Of a stretch of DNA of 64,000 bases, positions 47,278 through 55,070 are shown in pieces. The notes under the pieces were generated by a model. It was not told the DNA's origin, did no database searches, and saw only the letters and a list, made by a program, of their open reading frames with translations. This DNA is from Agrococcus jenensis (GTDB lineage Bacteria; Actinomycetota; Actinomycetes; Actinomycetales; Microbacteriaceae), in assembly GCF_003752465.1 (NCBI RefSeq), contig NZ_RKHJ01000001.1, forward strand, positions 1,302,001 to 1,366,000. Direction: 5' to 3'. The first letter of the stretch is position 1. Every line of letters starts with the position of its first letter. The translations under genes and the position numbers were made by a program.

Positions 47278-47835
47278 GTGACCACCGACGCAGCCCCCAC
47301 CGACGCACCCGCAGCCGGCGCATCCGCCCTCGACCCGTCGGCGCTCGTGGTCCGCCGTGCGCGCACCGGTGACGTGCGGGCGATGCGCGACCTCATCGAG
47401 CCCTACGTCGAGCGGCGCATCCTGCTCGGCAAGGAGCTCGTCACGCTGTTCGAGGCCGTCCAGGAGTTCGTCGTCGCCGAGCGCGATGGGCAGATCGTCG
47501 GATGCGGTGCGCTGCACGTGCTGTGGGAGGACATCGGCGAGGTGCGCACGATCGCCGTCGCCGAGGGCGCCCTCGGCCGTGGCGTCGGGCACGCGATGCT
47601 CGAGGCGCTCGAGCAGCGCGCAGTCGACCTCGGGCTCTCGCGGCTCTTCTGCCTGACGTTCGAGACGGCGTTCTTCGGTCGCCACGGCTACGTCGAGGTC
47701 GCGGAGCAGGTCGTGAGCCCGGATGTGTTCGCCGAGCTGGTCCGCTCGCCCGACGGCGGCATGGCCGAGTTCCTCGACCTCGCGCACGTGAAGCCGAACA
47801 CGCTCGGCAACACGCGCATGCTCAAGCGGCTCTGA
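47278..47835 (+). CDS. GNAT amino-acid N-acetyltransferase (ArgA-like)
   Basis: After about 25 disordered residues, VRRARTGDVRAMRDLIEPYV begins a GNAT domain; IGEVRTIAVAEGALGRGVGHAML holds the acetyl-CoA loop, and SRLFCLTFETAFFGRHGY is typical of the short N-acetylglutamate synthases of actinobacteria. It may start arginine synthesis. About 185 residues. GTG at 47278 is preferred over ATG at 47272 because the latter lies two bases from the -10 box. Confidence 0.83.
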   Translation: MTTDAAPTDAPAAGASALDPSALVVRRARTGDVRAMRDLIEPYVERRILLGKELVTLFEAVQEFVVAERDGQIVGCGALHVLWEDIGEVRTIAVAEGALGRGVGHAMLEALEQRAVDLGLSRLFCLTFETAFFGRHGYVEVAEQVVSPDVFAELVRSPDGGMAEFLDLAHVKPNTLGNTRMLKRL

Positions 47836-47848
47836 GCCGCCGCTCGCC

Positions 47849-47854
47849 TACCCT
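47849..47854 (+). promoter_or_regulatory. -10 box TACCCT, leaderless
   Basis: TACCCT ends six bases before the ATG at 47861. Confidence 0.55.
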
Positions 47855-47860
47855 GGATCG

Positions 47861-48523
47861 ATGAGCAAGGCACCCACTGCGAAGCGCCGCGCCGCCGTGC
47901 GCCGGCGACGCACGCTGCTGGCCCTGCTCGCGATCCTGGCGGTCGTCGCCGTCGTGCTGCTCGTGTGGCGCCCCTGGCAGGCGCCGGAGGCCGTCGTGCC
48001 CGCGCCGAGCGGCAGCGCCGCGGCCCCCGTCGAGAGCCCCGCACCGAGCGAGACGCCGACGCCCACGCCGACCGGGCCCTTCACGCCCGTCGGCGGCAGC
48101 GACGAGACCGGCGAGCCGACCGAGCCGTGCGCGGCGGAGCAGATCGCCATCATCCCCTCGGTCGACAAGGACACCTACGCGGCCGACGAGCGGGTGCAGC
48201 TGTCGTTCACGATCGAGAACACCGGGGAGGGCGCCTGCTCGCTCAACGCCGGCACGAGCGTGCAGGAGTACGAGATCCGCGCGGGGGACCAGGTCGTCTA
48301 CCGCTGGTCGGACTGCGCCGCAGACGTGCAGGACAACGTCGTGCAGCTCGAGCCGGGCGTGGCCCAGTCGACCGTGCCGATCGAGTGGGACCGCACCGCC
48401 TCGTCGATCGAGACGTGCACCGCGGAGCGGCCGCAGGTCGACGCGGGTGGCGCCACGTACACGCTCGCGGTGCGCGTGGGCGACTACGCGAGCCAGCAGA
48501 GCGCGCAGTTCGTGCTGCAGTAG
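47861..48523 (+). CDS. Membrane-anchored extracellular protein, 220 residues
   Basis: Basic N-terminus, one membrane helix (LLALLAILAVVAVVLLVW, about residues 19-37), a Pro/Ser/Thr linker to about residue 85, then an extracellular beta-sandwich-like domain (VDKDTYAADERVQLSFTIENTG). Four Cys in the domain (EPCAAE, GACSLN, SDCAAD, ETCTAE) suggest two disulphides. Family not recognised with confidence; it resembles other actinobacterial secreted domains of the DUF4232/Ig-like kind. Leaderless ATG. It converges on radA with a 13-base gap. Confidence 0.75.
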   Translation: MSKAPTAKRRAAVRRRRTLLALLAILAVVAVVLLVWRPWQAPEAVVPAPSGSAAAPVESPAPSETPTPTPTGPFTPVGGSDETGEPTEPCAAEQIAIIPSVDKDTYAADERVQLSFTIENTGEGACSLNAGTSVQEYEIRAGDQVVYRWSDCAADVQDNVVQLEPGVAQSTVPIEWDRTASSIETCTAERPQVDAGGATYTLAVRVGDYASQQSAQFVLQ

Positions 48524-48536
48524 GCGGTACCCGGGC

Positions 48537-49895
48537 TCAAAATTCGGGCACGGCCACCAGGTGGCTCGGCTCCGCCTGCTTGCGGCCGGCGGCGATCGTC
48601 TCGGCGACCGCGATGCGCACGAGCGCCACGCCGTCGTCGACGAAGCGGGAGTAGCCGAGCCGTCGTGCTTCGCCCTCGCGCCGCTTCGTGGCCGACGCCG
48701 CGCGGATCTCGCCCGCGAGCGAGATCTCGCCCACCGCGGCGAGCGCGCGCGGCAGCGCGACGTTGCGGTGCGCGCTCGCGATCGACAGCGCGATCGCGAG
48801 GTCGGCGCCGGGCTCGGTGAGCTTGATGCCGCCGACCGTCGAGACGTAGACGTCGTGGCTGCCGAGGCTCAGCAGCGCGTGCCGCTCGAGCACCGCGAGC
48901 ACCATCGCGACGCGCGACGCGTCGACGCCGTTCACCACCCGCCGGGGCTGCGCGGTCGAGGCGGGCACGACGAGCGCCTGCACCTCGACTGGGAGCGCCC
49001 GTCGGCCTTCGAGCGCGATCGTGACGCACGTGCCCGCGAGCGGCGTCGCCGAGCGCGAGAGGAAGAGGCCGGAGGGGTCGGGCACCTCGACGATGCCGTC
49101 ACCGGTCATCTCGAAGCAGCCGACCTCGTCCGTCGGTCCGAAGCGGTTCTTCGACGCGCGCACGAAGCGCAGCGCCGTCTGCCGGTCGCCGTCGAAGTGC
49201 GCGACGACGTCGACGAGGTGCTCGAGCACGCGCGGGCCGGCGACCGAGCCGTCCTTCGTGACGTGGCCGACGAGCAGCAGCGGCACGTCCGCGTCCTTCG
49301 CCGCCCGCGTGAGGGCCGCAGCCACGTCGCGCACCTGGCTCGGCCCGCCCGCGAGCGCCTCGTTCTCGGCGTTGGCGACCGTCTGCACCGAGTCGATGAT
49401 CACGAGCTCCGGGTCGGTGTCGCGGATCTGCCCGAGGATCGTGGCGAGGTCGGTCTCGCTCGCGAGGTACAGCTGCGGCTCGAGGGCGCCCGTGCGCTCG
49501 GCGCGCAGGCGCACCTGCGCGAGCGACTCCTCGCCCGAGACGTAGAGCACGCGACGGCCCGAGTGCGCGGCCTTCGCGGCGACCGCGAGCAGCAGGGTCG
49601 ACTTGCCGACGCCCGGCTCGCCCGAGCAGAGCACGACCGCGCCGGGCACGAGGCCGCCGCCGAGCACGCGGTCGAACTCGGCGATGCCGCTCGGCCAGCG
49701 CGGCGCCTCAGCGGTGCGCAGCTCGGTGATGGGGCGCGCGGCGCGCGCGTCGGGCACCGCGGCGGGCGCCACGCGCCTCGCCTGCACGCCGGCCTCGCCG
49801 ACCGTGCCCCACTGCTGGCACTCGCCGCAGCGACCGACCCACTTCAGGGTCGTCCAGCCGCACTCGGAGCAGCGGTACGCGGGTGCCTTGACCAT
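48537..49895 (-). CDS. radA: DNA repair protein RadA
   Basis: RecA-like ATPase that promotes branch migration in recombination. N-terminal C4 zinc finger (YRCSECGW, GRCGECQQWG), Walker A GEPGVGKST, the RadA-specific motif KNRFG (ASKNRFGPTDEVG) and a C-terminal Lon-protease-like domain (VSTVGGIKLTEPGADLAIALS). 452 residues, normal. The ATG has TAGCCT seven bases upstream on the minus strand. Confidence 0.96.
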   Translation of the reverse strand: MVKAPAYRCSECGWTTLKWVGRCGECQQWGTVGEAGVQARRVAPAAVPDARAARPITELRTAEAPRWPSGIAEFDRVLGGGLVPGAVVLCSGEPGVGKSTLLLAVAAKAAHSGRRVLYVSGEESLAQVRLRAERTGALEPQLYLASETDLATILGQIRDTDPELVIIDSVQTVANAENEALAGGPSQVRDVAAALTRAAKDADVPLLLVGHVTKDGSVAGPRVLEHLVDVVAHFDGDRQTALRFVRASKNRFGPTDEVGCFEMTGDGIVEVPDPSGLFLSRSATPLAGTCVTIALEGRRALPVEVQALVVPASTAQPRRVVNGVDASRVAMVLAVLERHALLSLGSHDVYVSTVGGIKLTEPGADLAIALSIASAHRNVALPRALAAVGEISLAGEIRAASATKRREGEARRLGYSRFVDDGVALVRIAVAETIAAGRKQAEPSHLVAVPEF

Positions 49896-49902
49896 GCCTG
49901 CG

Positions 49903-49908
49903 AGGCTA
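49903..49908 (-). promoter_or_regulatory. -10 box TAGCCT, leaderless (radA)
   Basis: TAGCCT on the minus strand ends seven bases before the radA ATG. Confidence 0.5.
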
Positions 49909-50054
49909 TCGGCGACCGCCCACCCCGCCTGGCGACGCTCCCCAGGCCCGGCGCGACGCGCCGGTCACGCGGCCTGCGCGGCCTGCGCAGCCCGAGCGGG
50001 TGCGACTCAACCGAAGATCGCTCGAAGATTGCGGCGCAAACGCCGACGACCGGC

Positions 50055-50060
50055 TAGCGT
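50055..50060 (+). promoter_or_regulatory. -10 box TAGCGT, leaderless
   Basis: TAGCGT ends six bases before the ATG at 50067. Confidence 0.55.
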
Positions 50061-50066
50061 GACCCC

Positions 50067-50435
50067 ATGCTCACCGTCGGCTCGATCGTGATCCGGTGCA
50101 GCGACCTCGAGCGTCAGCTGCTGTTCTGGACAGCCGCGCTCGACTACGAGCCGCGCCTGCCGATCGACGACGACTTCGTGCTGCTCCGGCCGCGCGGCGA
50201 CACCGGGCCCAACGTGTCGCTCGACGCGATGCCCTCCGAGCGGGTGCTGCCGCCGCGCATCCACCTCGACCTGTACGCCGACGACCAGGCCGCCGAGGTC
50301 GAGCGCCTCGAGTCGCTCGGGGCGCAGCTCGTGCACTGGCCCAAGCGGCCGCCGGATGCCGACTACCTCATCATGGAGGACCCCGAGGGCAACCGCTTCT
50401 GCGTCGTCGACGCCTCGCCGGGGGAGGCGGCATGA
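50067..50435 (+). CDS. VOC (glyoxalase-like) family protein
   Basis: A 122-residue vicinal-oxygen-chelate protein: VIRCSDLERQLLFWTAALDY begins the first beta-alpha-beta module; PRIHLDLYADD and YLIMEDPEGNRFCVVD give the usual metal-facing His and Glu positions. The substrate is unknown; many homologues are resistance or dioxygenase-like proteins. Leaderless ATG. The stop overlaps the ATG of the GNAT gene that follows, so the two are coupled. Confidence 0.88.
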   Translation: MLTVGSIVIRCSDLERQLLFWTAALDYEPRLPIDDDFVLLRPRGDTGPNVSLDAMPSERVLPPRIHLDLYADDQAAEVERLESLGAQLVHWPKRPPDADYLIMEDPEGNRFCVVDASPGEAA

Positions 50436-50971
50436 GCGCCCACGTGCGCGAGGCGACGGTCGGCGACTCGGCCGGCATCGCCCGCGTGCGCATCGAGACC
50501 TGGCGCGCCGCCTACCGCGGCCTCGTGCCGCAGGAGGTGCTCGACCGGCTGAGCGTCGAGCGAGAGACGATCCTGCGGATCGAGCGGTGGGACGAGCACC
50601 ACGCGGATGCCGCCGCGCACGACCTCGTCGCGGTCGCCGACAGCGAGGTGGTCGGCTGGGCGTTCGCGGGCCGCGCCCGCGATCCCGACCCGCCCGCGAC
50701 CGGCGAGCTCTACGCGATCTACGCGATCGCCGAGCGGTGGTCGCGCGGCGTCGGGCACGCGCTGCTCATGGAGGTCGAGCGCAGGCTCATCGCCGACGGC
50801 CACGAGGGCGCGTACCTGTGGGTGCTGGCCGGCAACGCCCGTGCCGCGGCCTTCTACGAGCAGCACGGCTGGCACGCCGACGGCGGCCGGAAGGTCGAGG
50901 AGGGCATGCACGAGGAGCGGCGCGTGCGACTGTTCTCGGAGCGATTGGGCTCGGCCCCGAGCCTCGTGTAG
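50432..50971 (+). CDS. GNAT family N-acetyltransferase
   Basis: A 179-residue GNAT protein: VREATVGDSAGIARVRIETWRAAY, GELYAIYAIAERWSRGVGHALL (acetyl-CoA loop) and LWVLAGNARAAAFYEQHGW are the usual motifs. The substrate is not identifiable. ATG overlapping the VOC stop (ATGA) with GGGGGAGG upstream. It lies directly before tRNA-Ser, whose promoter box overlaps its last codons. Confidence 0.87.
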   Translation: MSAHVREATVGDSAGIARVRIETWRAAYRGLVPQEVLDRLSVERETILRIERWDEHHADAAAHDLVAVADSEVVGWAFAGRARDPDPPATGELYAIYAIAERWSRGVGHALLMEVERRLIADGHEGAYLWVLAGNARAAAFYEQHGWHADGGRKVEEGMHEERRVRLFSERLGSAPSLV

Positions 50972-50974
50972 GAT
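50969..50974 (+). promoter_or_regulatory. -10 box TAGGAT of tRNA-Ser
   Basis: TAGGAT overlaps the stop of the preceding gene and ends eight bases before the mature 5' end. Confidence 0.55.
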
Positions 50975-50982
50975 CGTCCCTT

Positions 50983-51073
50983 GGTGACGTGTCCGAGCGG
51001 CCGAAGGTGCGACTCTCGAAAAGTCGTGTGGAGTAACCCTCCACCGTGGGTTCAAATCCCACCGTCACCGCCA
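50983..51073 (+). tRNA. tRNA-Ser (CGA)
   Basis: A type II tRNA: acceptor GGTGACG pairs with CGTCACC, long variable arm (TGGAG...CTCCA), anticodon loop CTCGAAA with anticodon CGA. The 88-base body ends at the discriminator G (51070), and CCA is encoded at 51071-51073. Confidence 0.96.
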
Positions 51074-51078
51074 GAGGC

Positions 51079-51113
51079 GAAGGCCCCGCATCCCGCAAGG
51101 GAGCGGGGCCTTC
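51079..51113 (+). terminator. Terminator after tRNA-Ser
   Basis: An 11-bp stem GAAGGCCCCGC/GCGGGGCCTTC (51079-51089 with 51103-51113) with a 13-base loop, five bases after the tRNA. Confidence 0.85.
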
Positions 51114-51128
51114 GTCGTCCCCGTCGCG

Positions 51129-51192
51129 ACTCGACCCGTTCCCTCCGGCTCGACCTGCTGCAGCGGGTCCGTTCGGCGCGAACGGGTCGAGT
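51129..51192. repeat. 64-bp nested palindrome
   Basis: Outer arms ACTCGACCCGTTC/GAACGGGTCGAGT (51129-51141 with 51180-51192) and an inner near-palindrome (51152-51169) share one centre at 51160.5. It lies 13 bases beyond the stop of the minus-strand LysR-type gene. Size and nesting resemble the 63-bp repeats, the sequence does not. It may simply be that gene's terminator. Confidence 0.65.
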
Positions 51193-51205
51193 GGCGGGCG
51201 GGTGC

Positions 51206-51919
51206 CTAGCGGCGGCGCCCGGGACCTGGGCGGCCGGACCGGCCGGGGCCACCGGGACGGCGGGGGCGGTTCGGGCGCGGCGGCTGCTTCGGCTTCGAGG
51301 CGCGCGGCTTCGCGCCCGTCGCCGACTGGCCGGGCTGGACGCTGTGCTCGCGCTCGCCATGCTCGCGCTCGGCGCCGCGGGACGAGCCGGGCTTGCGGCC
51401 GCGCGCGATGCCGATGAGCTCCTGGTGCAGCGGGGAGTCGGCGGTGCGCAGCCAGGCCAGGGCGATCGTCGTGGAGGGCACATCCGTCACCACGCGGTGC
51501 CGCGTCTCCTCGCCGCCGAGCGCGCGGGCGACCGACATCGGCACGATCGCGATGCCCGCGCCGGTCGCGACGACCTCCAGCAGCTGTGCGGAGGTCATGC
51601 CGTCCGCCTCGAGCATCGTCTCGCCCTCGAGGTCGGCGACGGCCACGGTGTCGAACGCGACGATCGGGTGGCCCTTCGCGGCGACCACGACCGGGAGCTC
51701 GTCGTAGAGCCCGACGACGTGCAGGTCGTCGAGCGCGTCCTCGTCGAGCGGCAGCCGCGCGAGCACCGCGTCGACGCGCCCGTCCTGCAGCGCACCCGCC
51801 GCATCCGCGTCGTCGACCGCGACGAGGTCGATCGGCACGTCGGGCATGCGCTCGGCCCACACCCGCATCCACTTCGCGGGCGTGACGCCGGGCACGCCGC
51901 CCAGTCGGAACCGTTCCAT
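51206..51919 (-). CDS. LysR-type effector-binding domain protein without DNA-binding domain
   Basis: Residues about 1-170 are a LysR substrate-binding domain (VDAVLARLPLDEDALDDLHVVG, PVVVAAKGHPIVAF, LEVVATGAGIAIVPMSVARAL). The winged helix that normally precedes it is absent: the protein starts at MERFRLGGVPGVTPAKW. In its place it has a C-terminal tail of about 65 residues rich in Arg, Pro, Gly and Lys, able to bind nucleic acid non-specifically. It could be a truncated regulator or a ligand-sensing protein of its own. The preceding minus-strand region (51920-52021) shows no HTH in frame. Confidence 0.78.
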   Translation of the reverse strand: MERFRLGGVPGVTPAKWMRVWAERMPDVPIDLVAVDDADAAGALQDGRVDAVLARLPLDEDALDDLHVVGLYDELPVVVAAKGHPIVAFDTVAVADLEGETMLEADGMTSAQLLEVVATGAGIAIVPMSVARALGGEETRHRVVTDVPSTTIALAWLRTADSPLHQELIGIARGRKPGSSRGAEREHGEREHSVQPGQSATGAKPRASKPKQPPRPNRPRRPGGPGRSGRPGPGRRR

Positions 51920-52021
51920 GCCCTCAGTCTGCCGTGCGCTCGATCGGCCTGAGCGCCGAGGTGGGCGGGATGCGGGCGCGGCGGGGCGCTCAGCCCGATC
52001 GGACGAGCGGGTCGGGCGCCG

Positions 52022-52645
52022 TCAGACGCGCTCGAGGAACGCGACGACGTCGGCGAGCTCCTCCGCGACGATCGAGTGGGCGCGGTGGTACGTGCGCCGC
52101 TCGACGTCGAAGTGCGCGTCGAGCCACGGCGCCGCGCGCTCGATCCTGTCGCGGTGGATGACGTCGTCGAGGTCGCCGATCGTGGTGAGCATCGGGATGC
52201 GCAGCTCGCGCGCGGCGAGCGCCGCGTCGCCCGGCAGCTCCCCGTCGTGCACGAACGAGGCGAGGTGCACGATCGACGAGAACCGCTCCGGGGCGAGCCG
52301 CGCTAGCTGCACGGCCATCACGCCGCCCTGGGAGAAGCCGAGCAGGTGCACGCGCTCGAAGCCGCGATCCAGGCCGTCGAGCCAGTGCAGCACGCCCTCG
52401 GCGCTCGCGTCGCGCGCGCGCTCGTCGGTGTCGATGGGCGACGGGTCGAACCACGCGAAGCCGCCGCCGTAGGGGAGCGGAGCGCGCAGCGAGGCGATCG
52501 TGAGCGACGCCGGCAGGTGCGGGGCGAGGCCGAAGAGGTCGCCCTCGTGCGAGCCGAGGCCGTGCAGCACGACGAGCAGGTCGCCCTCGCCGGACTCGCG
52601 CTCACCCTCGCGCCAGCGCACCGCATCCGCGTCGATCTGCTGCAT
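52022..52645 (-). CDS. Alpha/beta hydrolase, carboxylesterase/phospholipase type
   Basis: A 207-residue serine hydrolase. The oxyanion region is in LLVVLHGLGSHEGD, the nucleophile in HLLGFSQGGVMAV, the Asp in TIGDLDDVI and the His in YHRAHSIVAEEL. It matches the YpfH/carboxylesterase family acting on short acyl esters or lysophospholipids. The ATG has GGAGGGAG five bases upstream. It stands next to the LysR-type effector protein and diverges from a membrane-protein gene. Confidence 0.88.
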   Translation of the reverse strand: MQQIDADAVRWREGERESGEGDLLVVLHGLGSHEGDLFGLAPHLPASLTIASLRAPLPYGGGFAWFDPSPIDTDERARDASAEGVLHWLDGLDRGFERVHLLGFSQGGVMAVQLARLAPERFSSIVHLASFVHDGELPGDAALAARELRIPMLTTIGDLDDVIHRDRIERAAPWLDAHFDVERRTYHRAHSIVAEELADVVAFLERV

Positions 52646-52697
52646 GGTGACTCCCTCCGACCGCCACGCCGGGCTCCCCGCGCCGTCCCTCACACCG

Positions 52698-52703
52698 TAG
52701 CCT
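52698..52703 (+). promoter_or_regulatory. -10 box TAGCCT, leaderless on a mini-ORF
   Basis: TAGCCT ends six bases before the ATG at 52710, which opens a five-codon frame, not the membrane-protein frame. Confidence 0.5.
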
Positions 52704-52709
52704 CGAAGC

Positions 52710-52727
52710 ATGGAGCGCGGCACATGA
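52710..52727 (+). CDS. Candidate leaderless mini-ORF (MERGT) coupled to the next gene
   Basis: ATG GAG CGC GGC ACA TGA reads five residues and its stop overlaps the start codon of the following gene as ATGA. The ATG lies at the six-base leaderless spacing from TAGCCT. No ribosome site stands before the downstream ATG apart from GAGCG inside the mini-ORF, so the membrane protein may depend on ribosomes that terminate here. This is inference from layout. Confidence 0.4.
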   Translation: MERGT

Positions 52728-53962
52728 CGAGCACCTCGGCCACCACCAGGGTGATGCCGACGGCGCGCGCCCGGAGCGGTGCCGCCCGCAGGCCCCGCGG
52801 CAGGACGATCGGCCGGGTGGTCTCGCTCGACGCCGCCCGCGGGCTGCTCGTGCTCGCGACGGTCGCGTGGCTCGCCGCGCCGCGCCGGCCGTTCCCGGCG
52901 TCGGAGCCGTGGGGCGCGATGGGCCTCGACGCGATCGCGCTGCCCGCCTTCGCCGTCATCGCCGGCTGCGGCTTCGCGATGGCGCAGCACCGCGGCTGGA
53001 CGAGCGGCGCGCGCGTGCTCGGCCGCGTCGCGCTGCTGCTCGTCGCGGGCCTCGCGCTCGCGGCCGCGGTGGGTCTCATCGGCGGCGTCGCCGCCGGCAT
53101 CGCCTTCGACCCGGCTGCCGGCACGCTCGGCGGGCTCGAGCGGATGCGCGTCGCCGGCCCGCTGCTGCAGCTCGCGGTCGCGCTCGCCGCGCTCGGCTTC
53201 CTCGGCCTGCTCGCGAGCACCTGGGCCGGCTGGGCGTGGGCGACCGTGATCACCGCCGCCATCGGCTCGGGCACGCTCTGGCTGAGCGCCGGCCTGTGCG
53301 GCGCGCCGCAGGGCGGGCTGAGCGACGCCTGCAGCCCCGCGACGCTCCTCGTCGGCGGCATCGCGGATGCGGCGGGAGTGCCCGCCGATCCCGCCGTCAC
53401 GCAGGCGGTCACCACGGTGATCGCCGGGCTGGGCCTCGCGCTGCCGGCCGCCGCCGGGGCCGCGCTCGTGCACGCGCTGCTGCGGGCCCGCAGCGTCGAC
53501 GCTCGCCAGCGAGGCCGCGTCGTCGGGTACGGGCTGCTCGCCGCGGTGCTCTTCGGCGTGCTCGGCATCCTCGCCTACTTCACGCCCACCGTCTGGCTCC
53601 ACCCGCCGCTCGAGCCCGCGACCGCGCTGTGGACGCCGCCGCTCACGCTCGCGGTCGCGAGCCTCATCGCCGTGCTCGCCGGCGTGACGCATCCGACGGT
53701 CGACACCGACCTCCGAGGTGGCACGTCGACGCTCGGCGCCTTCGCGGAGCCCTTCGCCGCCGTCGGCCGCATCAGCCTCGTCGCGGTCGGGACGACGCTC
53801 GCCGTGCGCACCCTGCTCGAGGCGCTGCCCGACCCGGACCCGGTCGGCTGGTTCGCGGCGCTCGGCGACATCCCGTCGGTCGTGCTCGGCCTGCTCGTCG
53901 TCGCGGCGTGGCTCGCGCTCGCGCTCTGGGCCCAGCGCAGGGGCGTGCGACTGCGTCCCTGA
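52724..53962 (+). CDS. Multi-pass membrane protein, HGSNAT/DUF1624-like
   Basis: A 412-residue protein with about ten predicted helices. After about 30 basic residues, RVVSLDAARGLLVLATVAWLA matches the first helix of the heparan-glucosaminide acetyltransferase/DUF1624 family (the SLDxxRG motif also occurs in acyltransferase 3 proteins). The usual catalytic His of that family is not clearly identifiable. It may acylate a cell-wall or lipid-linked sugar, but that is inference. The ATG at 52724 overlaps the stop of a leaderless mini-ORF; an annotated start there has no Shine-Dalgarno of its own. Confidence 0.75.
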   Translation: MTSTSATTRVMPTARARSGAARRPRGRTIGRVVSLDAARGLLVLATVAWLAAPRRPFPASEPWGAMGLDAIALPAFAVIAGCGFAMAQHRGWTSGARVLGRVALLLVAGLALAAAVGLIGGVAAGIAFDPAAGTLGGLERMRVAGPLLQLAVALAALGFLGLLASTWAGWAWATVITAAIGSGTLWLSAGLCGAPQGGLSDACSPATLLVGGIADAAGVPADPAVTQAVTTVIAGLGLALPAAAGAALVHALLRARSVDARQRGRVVGYGLLAAVLFGVLGILAYFTPTVWLHPPLEPATALWTPPLTLAVASLIAVLAGVTHPTVDTDLRGGTSTLGAFAEPFAAVGRISLVAVGTTLAVRTLLEALPDPDPVGWFAALGDIPSVVLGLLVVAAWLALALWAQRRGVRLRP

Positions 53963-53992
53963 CGTCCGGACCGCGCGAGGAGCGCGACCGGG

Positions 53993-53998
53993 CACAAT
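53993..53998 (+). promoter_or_regulatory. -10-like box CACAAT, leaderless
   Basis: CACAAT ends six bases before the ATG at 54005, as at 8567. Confidence 0.5.
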
Positions 53999-54004
53999 GG
54001 GGCC

Positions 54005-54544
54005 ATGGCTGTGCGCACCCCCGACCCGAATCCAGGCTGGCTCAGCGACGAGGAGCTGCAGCAGGCGCGCGAGCGCCTGCCGATCCTCTACGTCGAGGCG
54101 ATCCCGGTGCGGCTCGACGGCATCGGCCAGGTGACGGACGTCGGCCTGCTGCTGCGCATGAACGAGCACAGCCAGATGACGCGCACGATCGTCTCCGGCC
54201 GGGTCATGCGCGGCGAGCGGGTGCGCGACGCGCTCTACCGCCACCTCGAGAAGGACCTCGGCCCCATGGCGTTCCCGCAGCTGCCGGCGAGCCCGGTGCC
54301 GTTCCACATCGCCGAGTACTTCCCGATCCACGGGGACGGGCTCTACTCCGACGACCGGCAGCACGCCGTGTCGCTCTGCTACATCGTGCCCGTCACGGGG
54401 TCGTGCGACCCGCGGCAGGACGCGCTCGAGCTCACCTGGCTGAGCCCCGAGGCCGCGGCCTCCGAGCTCATCGCCACCGAGATGGAGGGCGGCCGCGGCA
54501 GCCTCGTTCGCGCGGCGCTCGCCCACTGCGGCGCGCTCCGCTGA
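54005..54544 (+). CDS. DUF4916 / NUDIX-like hydrolase
   Basis: A 179-residue protein of a family common in Actinobacteria: NPGWLSDEELQQARERLPILYVEA, then RTIVSGRVMRGERVRDALYRHLEKDLGP, which corresponds to a degenerate Nudix box (G..RGE..RDAL..HLEKDLG). The classical REUxEE signature is not complete, so activity on nucleoside diphosphates is uncertain. EYFPIHGDGLYSDDRQHAVSL follows. Leaderless ATG. It stands alone between two membrane- or metabolism-related genes. Confidence 0.82.
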   Translation: MAVRTPDPNPGWLSDEELQQARERLPILYVEAIPVRLDGIGQVTDVGLLLRMNEHSQMTRTIVSGRVMRGERVRDALYRHLEKDLGPMAFPQLPASPVPFHIAEYFPIHGDGLYSDDRQHAVSLCYIVPVTGSCDPRQDALELTWLSPEAAASELIATEMEGGRGSLVRAALAHCGALR

Positions 54545-54587
54545 GCGGCGCGGCGCCGACGCTCGGGATGCGTCCGGCGGGCGTCCG

Positions 54588-54593
54588 TAGGCT
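54588..54593 (+). promoter_or_regulatory. -10 box TAGGCT, leaderless
   Basis: TAGGCT ends six bases before the ATG at 54600. Confidence 0.55.
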
Positions 54594-54599
54594 TGCCGC

Positions 54600-55070
54600 A
54601 TGAGCGCTCAGTACCAGGTGACCCTCGAGTGGGGAGCGGCAGCCATGCGCGCCGCCGCCGCCGACGTCGTCGTGATCGCCGACGCGGATCGCGGACCCGA
54701 GACCGCTGAGCTGCACGACCTCGCGCCGCGCACGTCGCTCGTGCTCGACGCGACGCTCGCGAGCGCATCCGCCGTCGCCCGGGCGGCGCTCGACGAGCAG
54801 GAGCGGCGCGGGGACCGCGCCTCGATCGCGATCGTCGCCGCCGGCGCGCGGTGGGCGGATGGCTCGCTGCGGCCGACCGCCGCCGACCTGCTCGTCGCCG
54901 GCCGCGTCGTGGACGAGCTCGCCGAGCTCGGCATCGACTTCCACAGCCCCGCGTGCGCCGCCGCATGCGCGGCAGCCGTCGCCCTGCGCGGCGCCACCGA
55001 GACCCTCGTCGCGGCCGACGACGCCGCGATCCAGTCCGCGACCGACCACCGAGCAGGAGCCGAACGATGA
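54600..55070 (+). CDS. 2-phosphosulfolactate phosphatase (ComB)-like protein, short
   Basis: Resembles ComB: VVVIADADRG occupies the place of VVVIDVLRA, ASIAIVAAGARWADGSLRPTAADLLVAG matches the conserved G.(G)...LRP..EDLL.AG segment. At 156 residues it is clearly shorter than ComB (about 240), lacking much of the metal-binding middle, so the phosphatase reaction cannot be assumed. The first residues (MSAQYQVTLEWGAAAMRAAA) suit the family start. Leaderless ATG. Its stop overlaps the ATG of the aldo/keto reductase gene (ATGA). Confidence 0.65.
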   Translation: MSAQYQVTLEWGAAAMRAAAADVVVIADADRGPETAELHDLAPRTSLVLDATLASASAVARAALDEQERRGDRASIAIVAAGARWADGSLRPTAADLLVAGRVVDELAELGIDFHSPACAAACAAAVALRGATETLVAADDAAIQSATDHRAGAER

